64,000 nt of DNA from Massilia phosphatilytica (GCF_002968015.1 NZ_PUIP01000019.1:62001-126000); one strand, 5' to 3'; positions 7,509 to 16,493 are shown, counted from the stretch's first letter. Numbers and translations are program-made. The notes: generated by a model from the sequence alone, not told the origin.

Positions 7509-9506
7509 ATGTCGAACCGCGTCGCGAAAACCGCCGTCCTCCTTGCCTTTTCCACCCTGACGGCGCTCGCCGTGGCGGCCGATCCGCCCGCGCGCGTGGG
7601 CCGCGTCGCGCTGGCCCAGGGCCAGGTCAGCATCGGCAGCGACGTCGGCGCCGAGATGATGGCGGCGCAGGTCAATTGGCCCGTCACGTCGGGCAACACG
7701 ATCAGCACGGCGGCCGGCAGCCGCACGGAGCTGCGCGTCGGTTCGACCTCGATCCGCCTGGACGGCGATTCGTCGCTGGAAGTGCTGCAGATGGACGACG
7801 ACAGCCTGCGCCTGCGCCTGCACTACGGCAGCGCCAGCGTGCGCGTGCTCAACGCCGATGTCCTTGCCGGCTTCGAACTCGAGACCCCGCAGGCGCGCGT
7901 GCGCCTGCAGCAGCCCGGCCGCCTGCGCGTGGATGCCGAGCGCGTGCGCGACACCAGCTTTGTCACCGTGTTCGACGGCACCGCGCTCGTCGAGGACGGC
8001 GATTCGCAGCTGACCCTGCGCGCCGGCCGCCGCGCCGAGGTGGGCGACGCCGACGTGCGCACCATGGCCGCCCTGCGCGACGATTTCGACGAATGGGCCC
8101 TCGTGCGCGACCGCTACGAGGACAACGCCGCATCGAGCCGCTACGTGACGACCGAGATGACGGGCTACGAAGACCTCGACCGCTACGGCAACTGGCGCGA
8201 GGATCCGGAATACGGCCCGCTGTGGATCCCGACCGTGGCCTCGACGTGGGTGCCGTACCGCGACGGCAGCTGGACCTGGCTCGAGCCGTGGGGCTGGACC
8301 TGGGTCGACAATGCGCCCTGGGGCTATGCGCCATTCCACTACGGCCGCTGGGTGCAGGTGCACAACCGCTGGGCCTGGGCACCGGGCCGCCGCCATGAAC
8401 ACCTGGTCTGGGCGCCGGCGCTCGTCGGCTGGGTCGGCGGCGCCGGCTGGAACCTCACGTTCCGCGACCGCAACCGCCCGCTGCCGGCCGCCGGCTGGTA
8501 TCCGCTGACGCCGCACGACCGCTACGTGCCCACGTGGCGCGCGCCGGACCACCACCTGCGCTGGCTGAACGAACACGTGCGCGACAACCCGCGCCGCCCG
8601 CGCGACTACCGCCCGCAAGGCCTGACGGTCCTGCCGCAGGACCGCTTCGACCGCCCGGGCCGGGTGAACGTCCCGCGCACGCCGATCACGACCGTGCCGC
8701 CCGTACTGGTGAACAACGTCCCGACCGGCGCGCCGCCGGCCGCTCCCGTGCTGCCGAACCGGCCGCACCGTCCTGATCGTCCAGACCGCGATGGCGACGG
8801 CGTCCGAGGTCCGGTCGGCATCGCCCGCATGGAAGGCCGTCACGTGGATCCGGGCCGCGAGCGCCGCATCGAATCGGCACGCGCCGAGCGCGATGAATTC
8901 ATTGCCCGGCGCCAGCAGGGCCAGGTGATTACCGCGCCGCCGGCGCAGGGTTTGCCTGTTACGAGTCCGACCCCGCACCTGCCGCCGCAGCCGCTGAGCA
9001 CGGTCACGAGCCCGACGCCGCACCTGCCGCCGCAACCGCTGTCGACGACCAGCCCGACGATCCAGCAGCCGCAGGCGGTGCCGCCTGCGGGCGACTCCCG
9101 TATCTGGCTGCGCGACCGGATGGACCGTGACGCCCGCCGCGACGAACGCCGCGAACAGCTGGAAGAGATGCGCCGCAACCGCCAGCCGGTGCAGGTGCAG
9201 TCGCAACCGCAGCCGCAACCCCAGCCGCAGCCGTTGATGGCGGCGCCACAACCGCAGCCGCGCGTCGAGCGTCCGCGTTTCGAACGTCCGGAACCGCGGG
9301 TGGAGCGCACGGAAGCGCGCATCGAACGCCCGGCGCCGCCGCCAGTGCAGATGGCCCCGCCGCCGGTGCAGATGGCCCCGCGTCCGGCACCCGTCGCGGC
9401 ACCTGCGCCGGCGCCAGCACCCGCACCCGCACCGGCGCCCGCGCCGGCCAGGACGGAGGAGCGTCGGCACGTCGACCAGCGCGGCCGGGACCAGAAAGAG
9501 CGTTGA
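7509..9506 (+). CDS. secreted FecR-like/DUF6600 protein with Pro/Gln-rich C-terminus
   Basis: This encodes 665 aa. A signal peptide (about residues 1-23, ending AVA) leads to a FecR-like beta domain (about 25-190), then a Trp/Tyr-rich DUF6600-type region with repeated YGNWREDPEYGPLWIP and GYAPFHYGRWVQV units (about 215-340). The C-terminal half is low-complexity: Pro/Arg-rich, then a tandem TSPTPHLPPQPLST repeat, QPQPQP runs and a final AP repeat. It is probably periplasmic or surface-attached. The FecR-like part suggests ligand or wall binding, but no sigma-factor gene lies nearby. GGAG at 7500-7503 supports the start. Confidence 0.8.
   Translation: MSNRVAKTAVLLAFSTLTALAVAADPPARVGRVALAQGQVSIGSDVGAEMMAAQVNWPVTSGNTISTAAGSRTELRVGSTSIRLDGDSSLEVLQMDDDSLRLRLHYGSASVRVLNADVLAGFELETPQARVRLQQPGRLRVDAERVRDTSFVTVFDGTALVEDGDSQLTLRAGRRAEVGDADVRTMAALRDDFDEWALVRDRYEDNAASSRYVTTEMTGYEDLDRYGNWREDPEYGPLWIPTVASTWVPYRDGSWTWLEPWGWTWVDNAPWGYAPFHYGRWVQVHNRWAWAPGRRHEHLVWAPALVGWVGGAGWNLTFRDRNRPLPAAGWYPLTPHDRYVPTWRAPDHHLRWLNEHVRDNPRRPRDYRPQGLTVLPQDRFDRPGRVNVPRTPITTVPPVLVNNVPTGAPPAAPVLPNRPHRPDRPDRDGDGVRGPVGIARMEGRHVDPGRERRIESARAERDEFIARRQQGQVITAPPAQGLPVTSPTPHLPPQPLSTVTSPTPHLPPQPLSTTSPTIQQPQAVPPAGDSRIWLRDRMDRDARRDERREQLEEMRRNRQPVQVQSQPQPQPQPQPLMAAPQPQPRVERPRFERPEPRVERTEARIERPAPPPVQMAPPPVQMAPRPAPVAAPAPAPAPAPAPAPAPARTEERRHVDQRGRDQKER
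8961..9050 (+). repeat. two-copy 45-bp coding tandem repeat
   Basis: Copies begin at 8961 and 9006 and encode TSPTPHLPPQPLSTV and a near-identical second unit, followed by a partial third TSP. The DNA copies differ at several third positions, so the duplication is not recent. It lies in the disordered tail of the DUF6600 protein. Confidence 0.8.
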
Positions 9507-9564
9507 TCCGGGCGGAAACGAAGCGGTTTGGCTACAATGCGGTTTTACAAAAGGAGTGTGGCCA

Positions 9565-9831
9565 ATGGACCCGAAAGATTCCCTCATCGAATACCCGAGC
9601 GATTTCCCGATCAAGGTCATGGGCCCGACGCACGACGAGTTCGCCAACGCCATTGTCGAAGTGGTCACCATCCACGATCCGACTTTCCATACTGGCAAGA
9701 TGGAAGTGCGGCCGTCGTCCCAGGGCGCCTACACGGGCCTGACCGTGATCGTGCGCGCCACCAGCCGCGAGATGCTCGACAACCTGTACCGCGAACTATC
9801 GTCGCATCCGATGGTGAAGATCGTTCTGTAA
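9565..9831 (+). CDS. ybeD: YbeD/DUF493 family protein
   Basis: This encodes 88 aa from MDPKDSLIEYPSDFPIKVMG. The SLIEYPSDFPIKVMG start and the TGKMEVRPSSQGAYTGLTV middle are signatures of the UPF0250/DUF493 family (E. coli YbeD, 87 aa), a small ACT-like alpha/beta fold. AAGGAG at 9551-9556 sets the start. It precedes lipB as in E. coli, so a link to lipoate metabolism or its control is likely but undefined. A GGCTACAAT stretch at about 9530-9538 could be a -10 for this group. Confidence 0.92.
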   Translation: MDPKDSLIEYPSDFPIKVMGPTHDEFANAIVEVVTIHDPTFHTGKMEVRPSSQGAYTGLTVIVRATSREMLDNLYRELSSHPMVKIVL

Positions 9832-9865
9832 CTTAGGGTTTACAGCGCCAGCCATCAGCCTGGCT

Positions 9866-9871
9866 TATAAT
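9866..9871 (+). promoter_or_regulatory. consensus -10 box ahead of lipB
   Basis: TATAAT sits 29 bases before the lipB ATG. The nearest -35-like TTTACA (9839-9844) is 21 bases away, which is longer than usual, so lipB may have a weak or activator-dependent promoter separate from ybeD. Confidence 0.4.
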
Positions 9872-9900
9872 GACGGGGACTCCCTTCAAAGACCCTATCC

Positions 9901-10596
9901 ATGCAAGCGAACCAGCCGGCTATCCGTGAGCTTGGCCGCGCCGACTACGAACCCGTTTTTGCCGCGATGCGCGCCTTTACGGATGCGCGCACGCCCGACA
10001 CGCCCGACGAGTTGTGGATCGTCGAGCATCCGCCCGTGTTCACGCTCGGGCTGGGCGCCGACCACGGCCACCTGCTGAACGTCACGGCCCACGACGTCCC
10101 CGTCGTGCAGACCGACCGCGGCGGCGAAGTCACGTACCACGGCCCCGGCCAGGTCGTGATCTACCTGCTGATGGACCTGCGCCGCAACAAGCCGGGCGGC
10201 AAGCTGTATGCGCGCCAGTTCGTCCACAAGATCGAGCAGGCGGTCATCGATGTGCTGGCGGCGTATAATCTCGCGGGTGAACGCGTCGAAGGCGCGCCCG
10301 GCATCTATATCGCCGACGGTCCCCGCAAGGGCGCCAAGATTGCCGCGCTGGGCCTGAAAGTGCGCGGCAACGGCTGCACCTATCACGGCGTCTCGCTGAA
10401 CGTGGCGATGGATCTGGCGCCGTTCACGTGGATTAATCCGTGCGGCTATTCCGGCCTCGCCACGGTGGACATGAAAACGATGGGCGTCGATGTGCCGCTG
10501 GCCGACGTGCAGCAAGCCCTCGCCGCCGCGCTGATCGACCATCTGTCCACGGCACCCTCTTCAACCGCAGCGGTCGCGCAGGCCGCAACCAACTGA
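9901..10596 (+). CDS. lipB: octanoyltransferase (lipoyl(octanoyl) transferase)
   Basis: This encodes 231 aa. LipB moves octanoate from acyl carrier protein to the lipoyl domains of 2-oxoacid dehydrogenases and GcvH in the cytoplasm. The family blocks are present: RGGEVTYHGPGQ (residues 73-84), the lysine in GAKIAALGLKVR (Lys146), and the catalytic cysteine in INPCGYSG (Cys181), which together form the Cys-Lys acyl-transfer site. Length matches the family (about 210-235 aa). lipA starts 9 bases after its stop, so the two are co-transcribed. Confidence 0.97.
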   Translation: MQANQPAIRELGRADYEPVFAAMRAFTDARTPDTPDELWIVEHPPVFTLGLGADHGHLLNVTAHDVPVVQTDRGGEVTYHGPGQVVIYLLMDLRRNKPGGKLYARQFVHKIEQAVIDVLAAYNLAGERVEGAPGIYIADGPRKGAKIAALGLKVRGNGCTYHGVSLNVAMDLAPFTWINPCGYSGLATVDMKTMGVDVPLADVQQALAAALIDHLSTAPSSTAAVAQAATN

Positions 10597-10604
10597 CTAC
10601 GCAC

Positions 10605-11600
10605 ATGACTTCCGAAATCGACACCGGCACCGCAGCAGCAGCAGCTTCCTACAACGCCAGCGAAAAGCAGAAAGGCGCGAGCAAGACGTCGCGCATCCCG
10701 ATCAAGATCGTGCCGCTCGAACAGCACGAGCGCCTGAAGAAGCCGGACTGGATCCGTGTAAAAGCCGCGAGCCCGTCGTCGCGCTTCTACGAGATCAAGG
10801 ACATCCTGCGCGCCAACAATCTCGTCACCGTGTGCGAGGAAGCCAGCTGCCCGAACATCGGCGAATGCTTCGGCAAGGGCACCGCGACCTTCATGATCAT
10901 GGGCGACAAGTGCACGCGCCGCTGCCCGTTCTGCGACGTCGGCCACGGCCGCCCGGACCCGCTCGACGTGAACGAGCCGGGCAATCTGGCCAAGACCATC
11001 GCCGACCTGCGCCTGTCGTATGTCGTGATCACCTCCGTCGACCGTGACGACCTGCGTGACGGCGGCGCCGGCCACTTCGTCGAGTGCATCCAGAAGACGC
11101 GCGCCCTGTCGCCGAACACCAAGATCGAAGTGCTCGTGCCGGACTTCCGCGGCCGCCTGGACAAGGCGCTGGCCATCTTCGCCGACGGCCTGCCGGACGT
11201 GATGAACCACAACCTGGAAACCGTGCCGCGCCTGTACAAGGAAGCGCGCCCGGGCGCCGATTACCAGCACTCGCTGGTGCTGCTGCGCGACTTCAAGGCC
11301 AAGTACCCGAACGCCGTGACGAAGTCCGGCCTGATGGTCGGCCTGGGCGAGACCGACGAGGAAATCCTGGAAGTCATGCGCGACATGCGCGCGCACGACA
11401 TCGACATGCTGACCATCGGCCAGTACCTCGCCCCGTCGAACTCGCACCTGCCGGTGCGCCGCTATGTCCACCCCGACACCTTCAAGATGTTCGAAGAGAA
11501 GGCGTACGAGATGGGCTTCGTGCACGCGGCCGTCGGCGCGATGGTGCGGTCGTCGTATCACGCGGACCAGCAGGCGCACGAAGCGGGCGTCGCAGCGTAA
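10605..11600 (+). CDS. lipA: lipoyl synthase (radical SAM)
   Basis: This encodes 331 aa. LipA inserts two sulfurs into protein-bound octanoyl chains using S-adenosylmethionine. Both iron-sulfur motifs are intact: the auxiliary cluster C77-x4-C82-x5-C88 (CEEASCPNIGEC) and the radical SAM cluster C103-x3-C107-x2-C110 (CTRRCPFC). The C-terminal region ends with the usual VRSSYHA segment supplying the auxiliary-cluster serine. The first about 30 residues are a low-complexity lead (TAAAAASYNASEK) not needed for the fold. It ends in a strong terminator. Confidence 0.97.
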   Translation: MTSEIDTGTAAAAASYNASEKQKGASKTSRIPIKIVPLEQHERLKKPDWIRVKAASPSSRFYEIKDILRANNLVTVCEEASCPNIGECFGKGTATFMIMGDKCTRRCPFCDVGHGRPDPLDVNEPGNLAKTIADLRLSYVVITSVDRDDLRDGGAGHFVECIQKTRALSPNTKIEVLVPDFRGRLDKALAIFADGLPDVMNHNLETVPRLYKEARPGADYQHSLVLLRDFKAKYPNAVTKSGLMVGLGETDEEILEVMRDMRAHDIDMLTIGQYLAPSNSHLPVRRYVHPDTFKMFEEKAYEMGFVHAAVGAMVRSSYHADQQAHEAGVAA

Positions 11601-11613
11601 TTTCAAGCAACGC

Positions 11614-11650
11614 AAAAAAGCGGTGGGCGGCTTCCGTCCACCGCTTTTTT
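11614..11650. terminator. bidirectional rho-independent terminator after lipA
   Basis: A long stem (AAGCGGTGG pairing with CCACCGCTT, extended by a CGG/CCG inner stem and one G-T wobble) is flanked by six A on the left and six T on the right. It can stop transcription in both directions. It closes the ybeD-lipB-lipA unit. Confidence 0.9.
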
Positions 11651-11703
11651 CATTCGTGGCTTGCCGAACGGTGCGCCCGCACCACCCGCGTTATATTGGA
11701 CAC

Positions 11704-13692
11704 ATGAGCGAACACCACTCCCGATTTTCTCCTTCCGACGACGACACCCAGGACGACGACGCCTTCATCGAACGCGAGCTGGGGCTGCACGCCCGCGGCG
11801 TCGAGCTGGTCCGCATGGAAGGCCGCGTCTTCCTGCGCTTTGCCGGCGCCGTGCGCGTGGATGGCCTGCATGTCGAGTACCGCCTCGTGCCGTCGCGCGG
11901 CGTGCTGGCCAAGCCCAGTAAATGGCGCAAGATGGATCTGCTGGCGCGGCGCGCGCTCGTCGAGGAGCGGGCCACGCGCGACGCCGTCGACGACCTGAAC
12001 CAGGACGTCGAGGAATTCGTGCGCGAGATCGCCGACCAGGCCGACGAGTTCGGCTTCGACCCGATGCTGTTCCTGCACGTGCTGGAAGAGCTGGAGACGT
12101 CCGAGCCGGCCGAGTTCGTGTTCGACCGCATCCGCCAGCGCCTGCTGCACGCCGGCGAGCGCGAGCAGGAAGAGCGTCACGCCGCCCGCACCAAGGAAAG
12201 CATCAACCTGGCCGAGTATCCGGCGTCGTTCGACGTGGCCAGCAAGATGGCGCGCCGCTTCATCGCGCTGCTGGGCCCGACCAACTCCGGCAAGACGCAC
12301 CGCGCGATGGAACACCTGGCCCAGGCCGATAGCGGCGTCTACCTCGCGCCGCTGCGTTTGCTGGCGCTGGAAAACTACGAGCGCCTGCAGAACACGGTCG
12401 ATGCGGACGGCGAGCCCATCAAGGTCAGCCTGGTCACGGGCGAGGAACGCCGCCTGGCCGAAGGCGCGACCCACGTCGCGAGCACCGTCGAGATGCTGGA
12501 TACCAGGACGCCCGTGCAGGTCGCCGTGATCGACGAGATCCAGATGCTGGCCGACCGCGACCGCGGCGCCGCCTGGACGGCCGCCGTGTGCGGCGCGCCG
12601 GCGTCGACCGTGTACCTCGTCGGCGCACCGGAAGCGCGGCGCGCGATCGAAGCGCTGGCCGAGCGCCTGGAGTGTCCGCTCGAAGTGCACGTGCTGAAAC
12701 GCAAGGCGCCGCTGTCGATGGAGCCCGGCGCCGTGCGCAAGCTGCGCAACCTGAAGCGGGGCGACGCCGTCATCGCGTTTTCGCGGCGCGAGGTGCTGAT
12801 GTGGCGCGACATGATCACGGAGATGGGTTTATCGGTTGCCACCGTCTACGGCAATCTGTCGCCCGAAGTGCGGCGCGCGCAGGCCGAGCGGTTCCGCGAA
12901 GGACAGGCCGACATCGTCGTCGGCACGGACGCCCTCGCGATGGGCTTGAACATGCCCATCCAGCGCATCGTGATGACGACGGCGGTGAAATACAACGGTG
13001 TCGAGGAAGAGGAAATCTCGGCAGCGCTCGCCAAGCAGATCGCCGGCCGCGCGGGTCGCTACGGCGTCCACGAGGAAGGTTTTGTCGCCGGCTACGACGA
13101 CGACACGCACGAGATCATGCGTTCGTTGATGAAGGAAAAGATCCCGCCCGTACCGGCCAGCGGTTTCGCGGTCGCCCCGTCACTGGAGCAATTGCACCGC
13201 ATCTCGTCGGTGACGGGCGAGACGTCGCTGGTCAAACTGCTCAAACGGTTCGTGCACAATATCGACGTGCCCGACGGCTTTTTCTATCCGCGCATCACGG
13301 AAGAACAGAACGAGCGCGCGGAATGGCTCGATACGCTGGACCTGAGCGTCGCGGAAAAATTCACGATGTCGCTCGTGCCCATCTCGACCAAGGTGCCGAC
13401 GCTGGAAAGCGCGTGGTCGCACTGGGCGCAATCGCTGGCGAAACGGAAGATCTGCAAGCTCCAGCCCCATCCGCAAGAATTGTTCTGGCAAAACCTGCAG
13501 GAAGTCGAGGACACGTGCCGCATGTACTCGGCCTATGCCTGGCTCGGCTACCGCATGCCGGAATTCTTCCCCAGCATCGCGGAAGCGCAGACCCTGGCGC
13601 GCGAAGCGTCCGAGCGCGTCGATGCGCTGTTGCAGCAGCAGAATGCGGCGGCACGCAAGCGCGCGTCGAAGAAGGAACGGGGCCGCTGGTAA
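11704..13692 (+). CDS. SUV3-like superfamily 2 RNA/DNA helicase
   Basis: This encodes 662 aa. The N-terminal region (1-180) is specific to this group. The helicase core has Walker A GPTNSGKT (191-198), DEIQ in place of DEAD (277-280), and motif VI QIAGRAGR (445-452). The GPTNSGKT and DEIQ signatures and the post-core helical region with LxxLSVAEKFTMSLVPIS are those of mitochondrial SUV3, the RNA-degradosome helicase, known also in some Proteobacteria. An ATP-driven RNA-unwinding role is inferred. It is monocistronic, starting 54 bases after the lipA terminator. It has no fused nuclease domain and no exoribonuclease gene beside it. Confidence 0.88.
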   Translation: MSEHHSRFSPSDDDTQDDDAFIERELGLHARGVELVRMEGRVFLRFAGAVRVDGLHVEYRLVPSRGVLAKPSKWRKMDLLARRALVEERATRDAVDDLNQDVEEFVREIADQADEFGFDPMLFLHVLEELETSEPAEFVFDRIRQRLLHAGEREQEERHAARTKESINLAEYPASFDVASKMARRFIALLGPTNSGKTHRAMEHLAQADSGVYLAPLRLLALENYERLQNTVDADGEPIKVSLVTGEERRLAEGATHVASTVEMLDTRTPVQVAVIDEIQMLADRDRGAAWTAAVCGAPASTVYLVGAPEARRAIEALAERLECPLEVHVLKRKAPLSMEPGAVRKLRNLKRGDAVIAFSRREVLMWRDMITEMGLSVATVYGNLSPEVRRAQAERFREGQADIVVGTDALAMGLNMPIQRIVMTTAVKYNGVEEEEISAALAKQIAGRAGRYGVHEEGFVAGYDDDTHEIMRSLMKEKIPPVPASGFAVAPSLEQLHRISSVTGETSLVKLLKRFVHNIDVPDGFFYPRITEEQNERAEWLDTLDLSVAEKFTMSLVPISTKVPTLESAWSHWAQSLAKRKICKLQPHPQELFWQNLQEVEDTCRMYSAYAWLGYRMPEFFPSIAEAQTLAREASERVDALLQQQNAAARKRASKKERGRW

Positions 13693-13699
13693 TCCTGTT

Positions 13700-13906
13700 T
13701 CATGGCAGCTGCCGGGTCCGCCCGACGGCTTCCAGCCACTCGTCCCACAGGGCCGGATCGCGCGTCCGGCCATCTGCACCGAGCCGGTAGCCGGCCAGCA
13801 GGTCGGCCAGGTCGCTGCACTCGGTCAACTCGACTTCGCGTTCGAGGAAGGCCAGCATGGCCCGGTAGGCCTGCTCGACCGTCAGTGTGGGGTTGCTCGC
13901 ATCCAT
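13700..13906 (-). CDS. small hypothetical protein
   Basis: This encodes 68 aa from MDASNPTLTVEQAYRAMLAFLEREVELT. It is acidic and mostly helical, with a DLADLLAGYRLGADGRTRDPALWDEWLEAV pattern that I associate with a family of uncharacterised short proteins. GGAGGCGAT just upstream of the ATG supports expression. It converges on the helicase gene with 7 bases between stops. No function is proposed. Confidence 0.65.
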   Translation of the reverse strand: MDASNPTLTVEQAYRAMLAFLEREVELTECSDLADLLAGYRLGADGRTRDPALWDEWLEAVGRTRQLP

Positions 13907-13942
13907 GATCGCCTCCGTGTCGATGACGCCAGCTTACGCCGT

Positions 13943-14575
13943 TCACGGCAGGCAGTGCGCGGCGATGCCGGAACCGCCGGGGCCGGCGAAATCGATGTCG
14001 GCGGGCGGATACCCATTGCCCAGTGCCAGCGTCCGGCCGCCTTCGTAACGCAGACTCAATTGGTCGCCGGAATAGTCGGGCAGCGCGCGCGGGACGTAGA
14101 CGGCGAAGCGGTAATCCAGGTGCGCGTAATAGCCGTGCCGGAAGACCTGGCTCGACGGCCCGCGCTGGACCTCGGCCGCGATCGCGTCGGCGAGGGCTTG
14201 CGTGTCGAAGCGGCTGTTGATGTCGGCCGTGTCTTCCAGCCGCAGCGTGTACGGCCGCAGCGGTCCATAGCGCTGGTCGCCGTATTGCACGCGGAGGCGG
14301 TCGGCGTCGAAATAAAAACTGGGAATGTTGGCGCCCGTGACGTCCAGGTCGCACAGCAGGAACACGGCCCAGAACCCCTGCGAGTCGAGCGGCAGCACGG
14401 CCTGGACGGGCGCGCGGTTCGGCAGCGCGACGGGCGTGGTGAAATCGATCCGGTGGATGTTGGCAACGTGCTGGTAGTGCAACACCACGGTGTTGCGCAG
14501 ACCCGTGTCGACGCTGCTGCAGCCTGCCGCCGTCAGCAGGCCCGCAACGAGGGCGTACTTGATCAGCTTGCGCAT
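13943..14575 (-). CDS. hypothetical outer-membrane or periplasmic lipoprotein
   Basis: This encodes 210 aa. MRKLIKYALVAGLLTAAGCSS is a lipoprotein signal with a clear lipobox (LTAAGC). The mature part is predicted beta-rich, with a repeated RxYxLRLEDTADI style and YYAHLDYRFAVYVPRAL. The acidic residue pattern after the Cys does not show the Asp+2 inner-membrane retention signal (it is CSS), so outer-membrane sorting is likely. AAAGGAGAG upstream sets this start over an earlier ATG. No family is recognised. It is last in the tlpA-dolP-diaA direction. Confidence 0.75.
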   Translation of the reverse strand: MRKLIKYALVAGLLTAAGCSSVDTGLRNTVVLHYQHVANIHRIDFTTPVALPNRAPVQAVLPLDSQGFWAVFLLCDLDVTGANIPSFYFDADRLRVQYGDQRYGPLRPYTLRLEDTADINSRFDTQALADAIAAEVQRGPSSQVFRHGYYAHLDYRFAVYVPRALPDYSGDQLSLRYEGGRTLALGNGYPPADIDFAGPGGSGIAAHCLP

Positions 14576-14655
14576 CGCTCTCTCCTTTGCCGGCATCAAG
14601 CTTGTGCCGAACCAGACCTCGGCGTTTGCGCGAGGTCAGCGGTGTGTGGGAGCCG

Positions 14656-15168
14656 TCAGGATTTCAGGGATTTCTGCAGCAACGCGTGCAGCGATGCAAA
14701 ATCCGGCTCGCCCAGGTAGCGCTTGAGGATCTTGCCATCCTTGCCGATGACAAAGGTGGTCGGCGTCATGTTGACGTCGCCGAACTGCTTGGCCAGGTCC
14801 CCACCGGAATCGAGGGCCACCTTGAACGGCAACTTGCGCGTCTCGGTGTAGTTCAGCACGTAGTTCGGCGGATCGTAGCTCATCGCCACGGCGACGAATT
14901 CCAGGCCGTCCTGCTTGAACTTGTTGTACGTCTCGACCATCTGCGGCATTTCTTTCACGCAGGTGGCGCACGACGTCGCCCAGAAATTCACCATCACGAC
15001 CTTGCCCCGCAGGTCCTGGGAGCTGATCTTCTGGCCGGCGATGGTGATGAACGTGACGTCCGGCGCCTGCTGCTGCTGGCTGAACGTGGCGAAACCGATG
15101 CCGGCGATCGCCAGCACGGCCGCGCCGATGGCGGCCGGCTTGATCCAGGCGCGATTCGAAGTCGTCAT
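14656..15168 (-). CDS. TlpA-family membrane-anchored thiol-disulfide oxidoreductase
   Basis: This encodes 170 aa. An uncleaved N-terminal membrane helix (residues 9-29) is followed by a thioredoxin fold with the redox motif WATSCATC (Cys67, Cys70) and the cis-Pro region MTPTTFVIGKDGKI. TlpA/ResA-type proteins reduce disulfides in the periplasm, for example during cytochrome c assembly. The electron donor is not encoded nearby. A GGAGG site precedes the ATG. It follows dolP by 26 bases and may belong to the same transcript. Confidence 0.93.
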   Translation of the reverse strand: MTTSNRAWIKPAAIGAAVLAIAGIGFATFSQQQQAPDVTFITIAGQKISSQDLRGKVVMVNFWATSCATCVKEMPQMVETYNKFKQDGLEFVAVAMSYDPPNYVLNYTETRKLPFKVALDSGGDLAKQFGDVNMTPTTFVIGKDGKILKRYLGEPDFASLHALLQKSLKS

Positions 15169-15194
15169 GGTGCCTCCAGTGGATGAGCCGGGGC

Positions 15195-15851
15195 TTACGA
15201 GGTGCCCCGCGGCTCGGGTTGCTGCTGTTGCGGCGGCGACATCGAGCGCAGGTCTTCTTCGCTGATGTATTCGAACATTTTCACCACGCGCATGACACCC
15301 GACACGCCTTGCGCCACGTCGGCGGCGATATTGCCTTCGCGCTGAGTCACGAGACCCATCAGGTAGACGGTACCGCGCTCGGTCACGACCTTGAACGACG
15401 TCGCCGAGACGGTCTTCTTGTCGGCCAGGCTCAGTTTCACCTTGCTGGTGATCAGCGCATCGCTGGAACGCGACGTGTAGCTCGACGGGCCGGCGATTTC
15501 CAGCTCGTTCATGACGCCTTCCACGTTCGAGATGCTGCGCACTTCGTTCTCGACCGCGCGCTTCATCGCTTCATCCTTGACCTCGCCGGTCAGCAGCACC
15601 TTGCGGTTGTAGCTGTTGACGTTGACGTGGCCGGCGTCGCCGACGATGTTGCCCATGCGGGTCTCGGCTTTCACTGCGATGGCCTTGTCTTCGGTCTGCG
15701 CGCCCAGCGTGCGGCGGTCGGCCGTCGCGACGGCGCCGCTGACGGCGGCACCCGCCACGACCGCGACGCAGCCTTGCAGGGACGACAGCAGGGCCATGCA
15801 CAGCACAGCCTTCGACAGGGGACGCAGCACGGCGCCGGCGTTAATTTGCAT
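15195..15851 (-). CDS. dolP: BON-domain lipoprotein (DolP/YraP-like)
   Basis: This encodes 218 aa. The lipobox is SLQGC near residue 28. Two BON domains follow (about 60-125 and 138-205), with the usual VKxxLLTGEVKDE and GTVYLMGLVTQREG turns, and a Pro/Gln tail. DolP is an outer-membrane lipoprotein that binds anionic phospholipids and helps envelope integrity in E. coli. The gene order lpoA-yraN-diaA-dolP, the same as in E. coli, supports the assignment. Its start overlaps the end of diaA by 11 bases, indicating coupling. The lead before the lipobox is a little long, so the exact start could be internal. Confidence 0.88.
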   Translation of the reverse strand: MQINAGAVLRPLSKAVLCMALLSSLQGCVAVVAGAAVSGAVATADRRTLGAQTEDKAIAVKAETRMGNIVGDAGHVNVNSYNRKVLLTGEVKDEAMKRAVENEVRSISNVEGVMNELEIAGPSSYTSRSSDALITSKVKLSLADKKTVSATSFKVVTERGTVYLMGLVTQREGNIAADVAQGVSGVMRVVKMFEYISEEDLRSMSPPQQQQPEPRGTS

Positions 15852-16437
15852 CTTCTTCTCCGAACAGGGCGACGTCGAGGCCGTCGCAAATACTGTGGAT
15901 CGCGACCAGGTGGACTTCCTGGATGCGGGCGGTACGGGAATGCGGCACGTTGATATGGACGTCGGCGTCGGTCAGCATCTGCGCGACCTTGCCGCCGTCC
16001 TTGCCGGTCAGGGCGACGACGCGCATCTCGCGTTCCAGCGCGGCCTCGACGGCGGCCAGGACGTTGCCCGAGTTACCCGACGTGGAAATCGCCAGCAGGA
16101 TGTCACCGGCCTGGCCGAACGCCTGCACCTGCTTGCTGAAAATTTCGTTAAAACTGTAATCGTTGCCGACGGCCGTGATGATGGACGTATCGGTGGTCAG
16201 CGAGATCGCCGGCAACGGGAAGCGCTCGCGCTCGAAGCGGCCGACCAGTTCGGCAGCGAAGTGCTGGGCATCGCCAGCCGAGCCGCCGTTGCCGCAGGCG
16301 AGGATTTTGTTGCCGTTGGAAAGCGCATTGAACATCAGCTCAATCGCTTGAGAAATCGGTTGTGCGAGGAGAGTCGCCGACTTCATCTTGAGTTCGGCGC
16401 TTTCCTGGAAGTGGGCGAGGATGCGTTGAGTATTCAT
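15841..16437 (-). CDS. diaA: SIS-domain protein DiaA/phosphoheptose isomerase-like
   Basis: This encodes 198 aa of a single SIS fold with the CGNGGSAGDAQHFAAELVGRF block (about residues 50-70) and STSGNSGN (near 120). By context (yraN before, dolP after) this is DiaA, which binds DnaA and times replication starts in E. coli. The sequence alone cannot exclude GmhA activity, since both share the fold and the active-site Glu/His positions appear kept. An upstream TTG is possible, but the ATG at 16437 is preferred. Confidence 0.85.
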   Translation of the reverse strand: MNTQRILAHFQESAELKMKSATLLAQPISQAIELMFNALSNGNKILACGNGGSAGDAQHFAAELVGRFERERFPLPAISLTTDTSIITAVGNDYSFNEIFSKQVQAFGQAGDILLAISTSGNSGNVLAAVEAALEREMRVVALTGKDGGKVAQMLTDADVHINVPHSRTARIQEVHLVAIHSICDGLDVALFGEEDAN

Positions 16438-16493
16438 GGTCAAAGATTATAGTGCAGTGGCAATGCCCGGCGATCAAGCATGGCAAAAAATGC

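Noticed and set aside
8961..9470. CRISPR-like or minisatellite array
   Set aside because: The repeats are in frame and encode Pro/Gln-rich tail; there are no spacers of constant size and no cas genes.
6357..9698. A 3.3-kb open frame on the minus strand across HU, LysE and DUF6600 genes
   Set aside because: Its translation is dominated by Arg/His/Ala low complexity, as expected for the antisense of GC-rich coding DNA. The plus-strand genes have ribosome sites and known domains.
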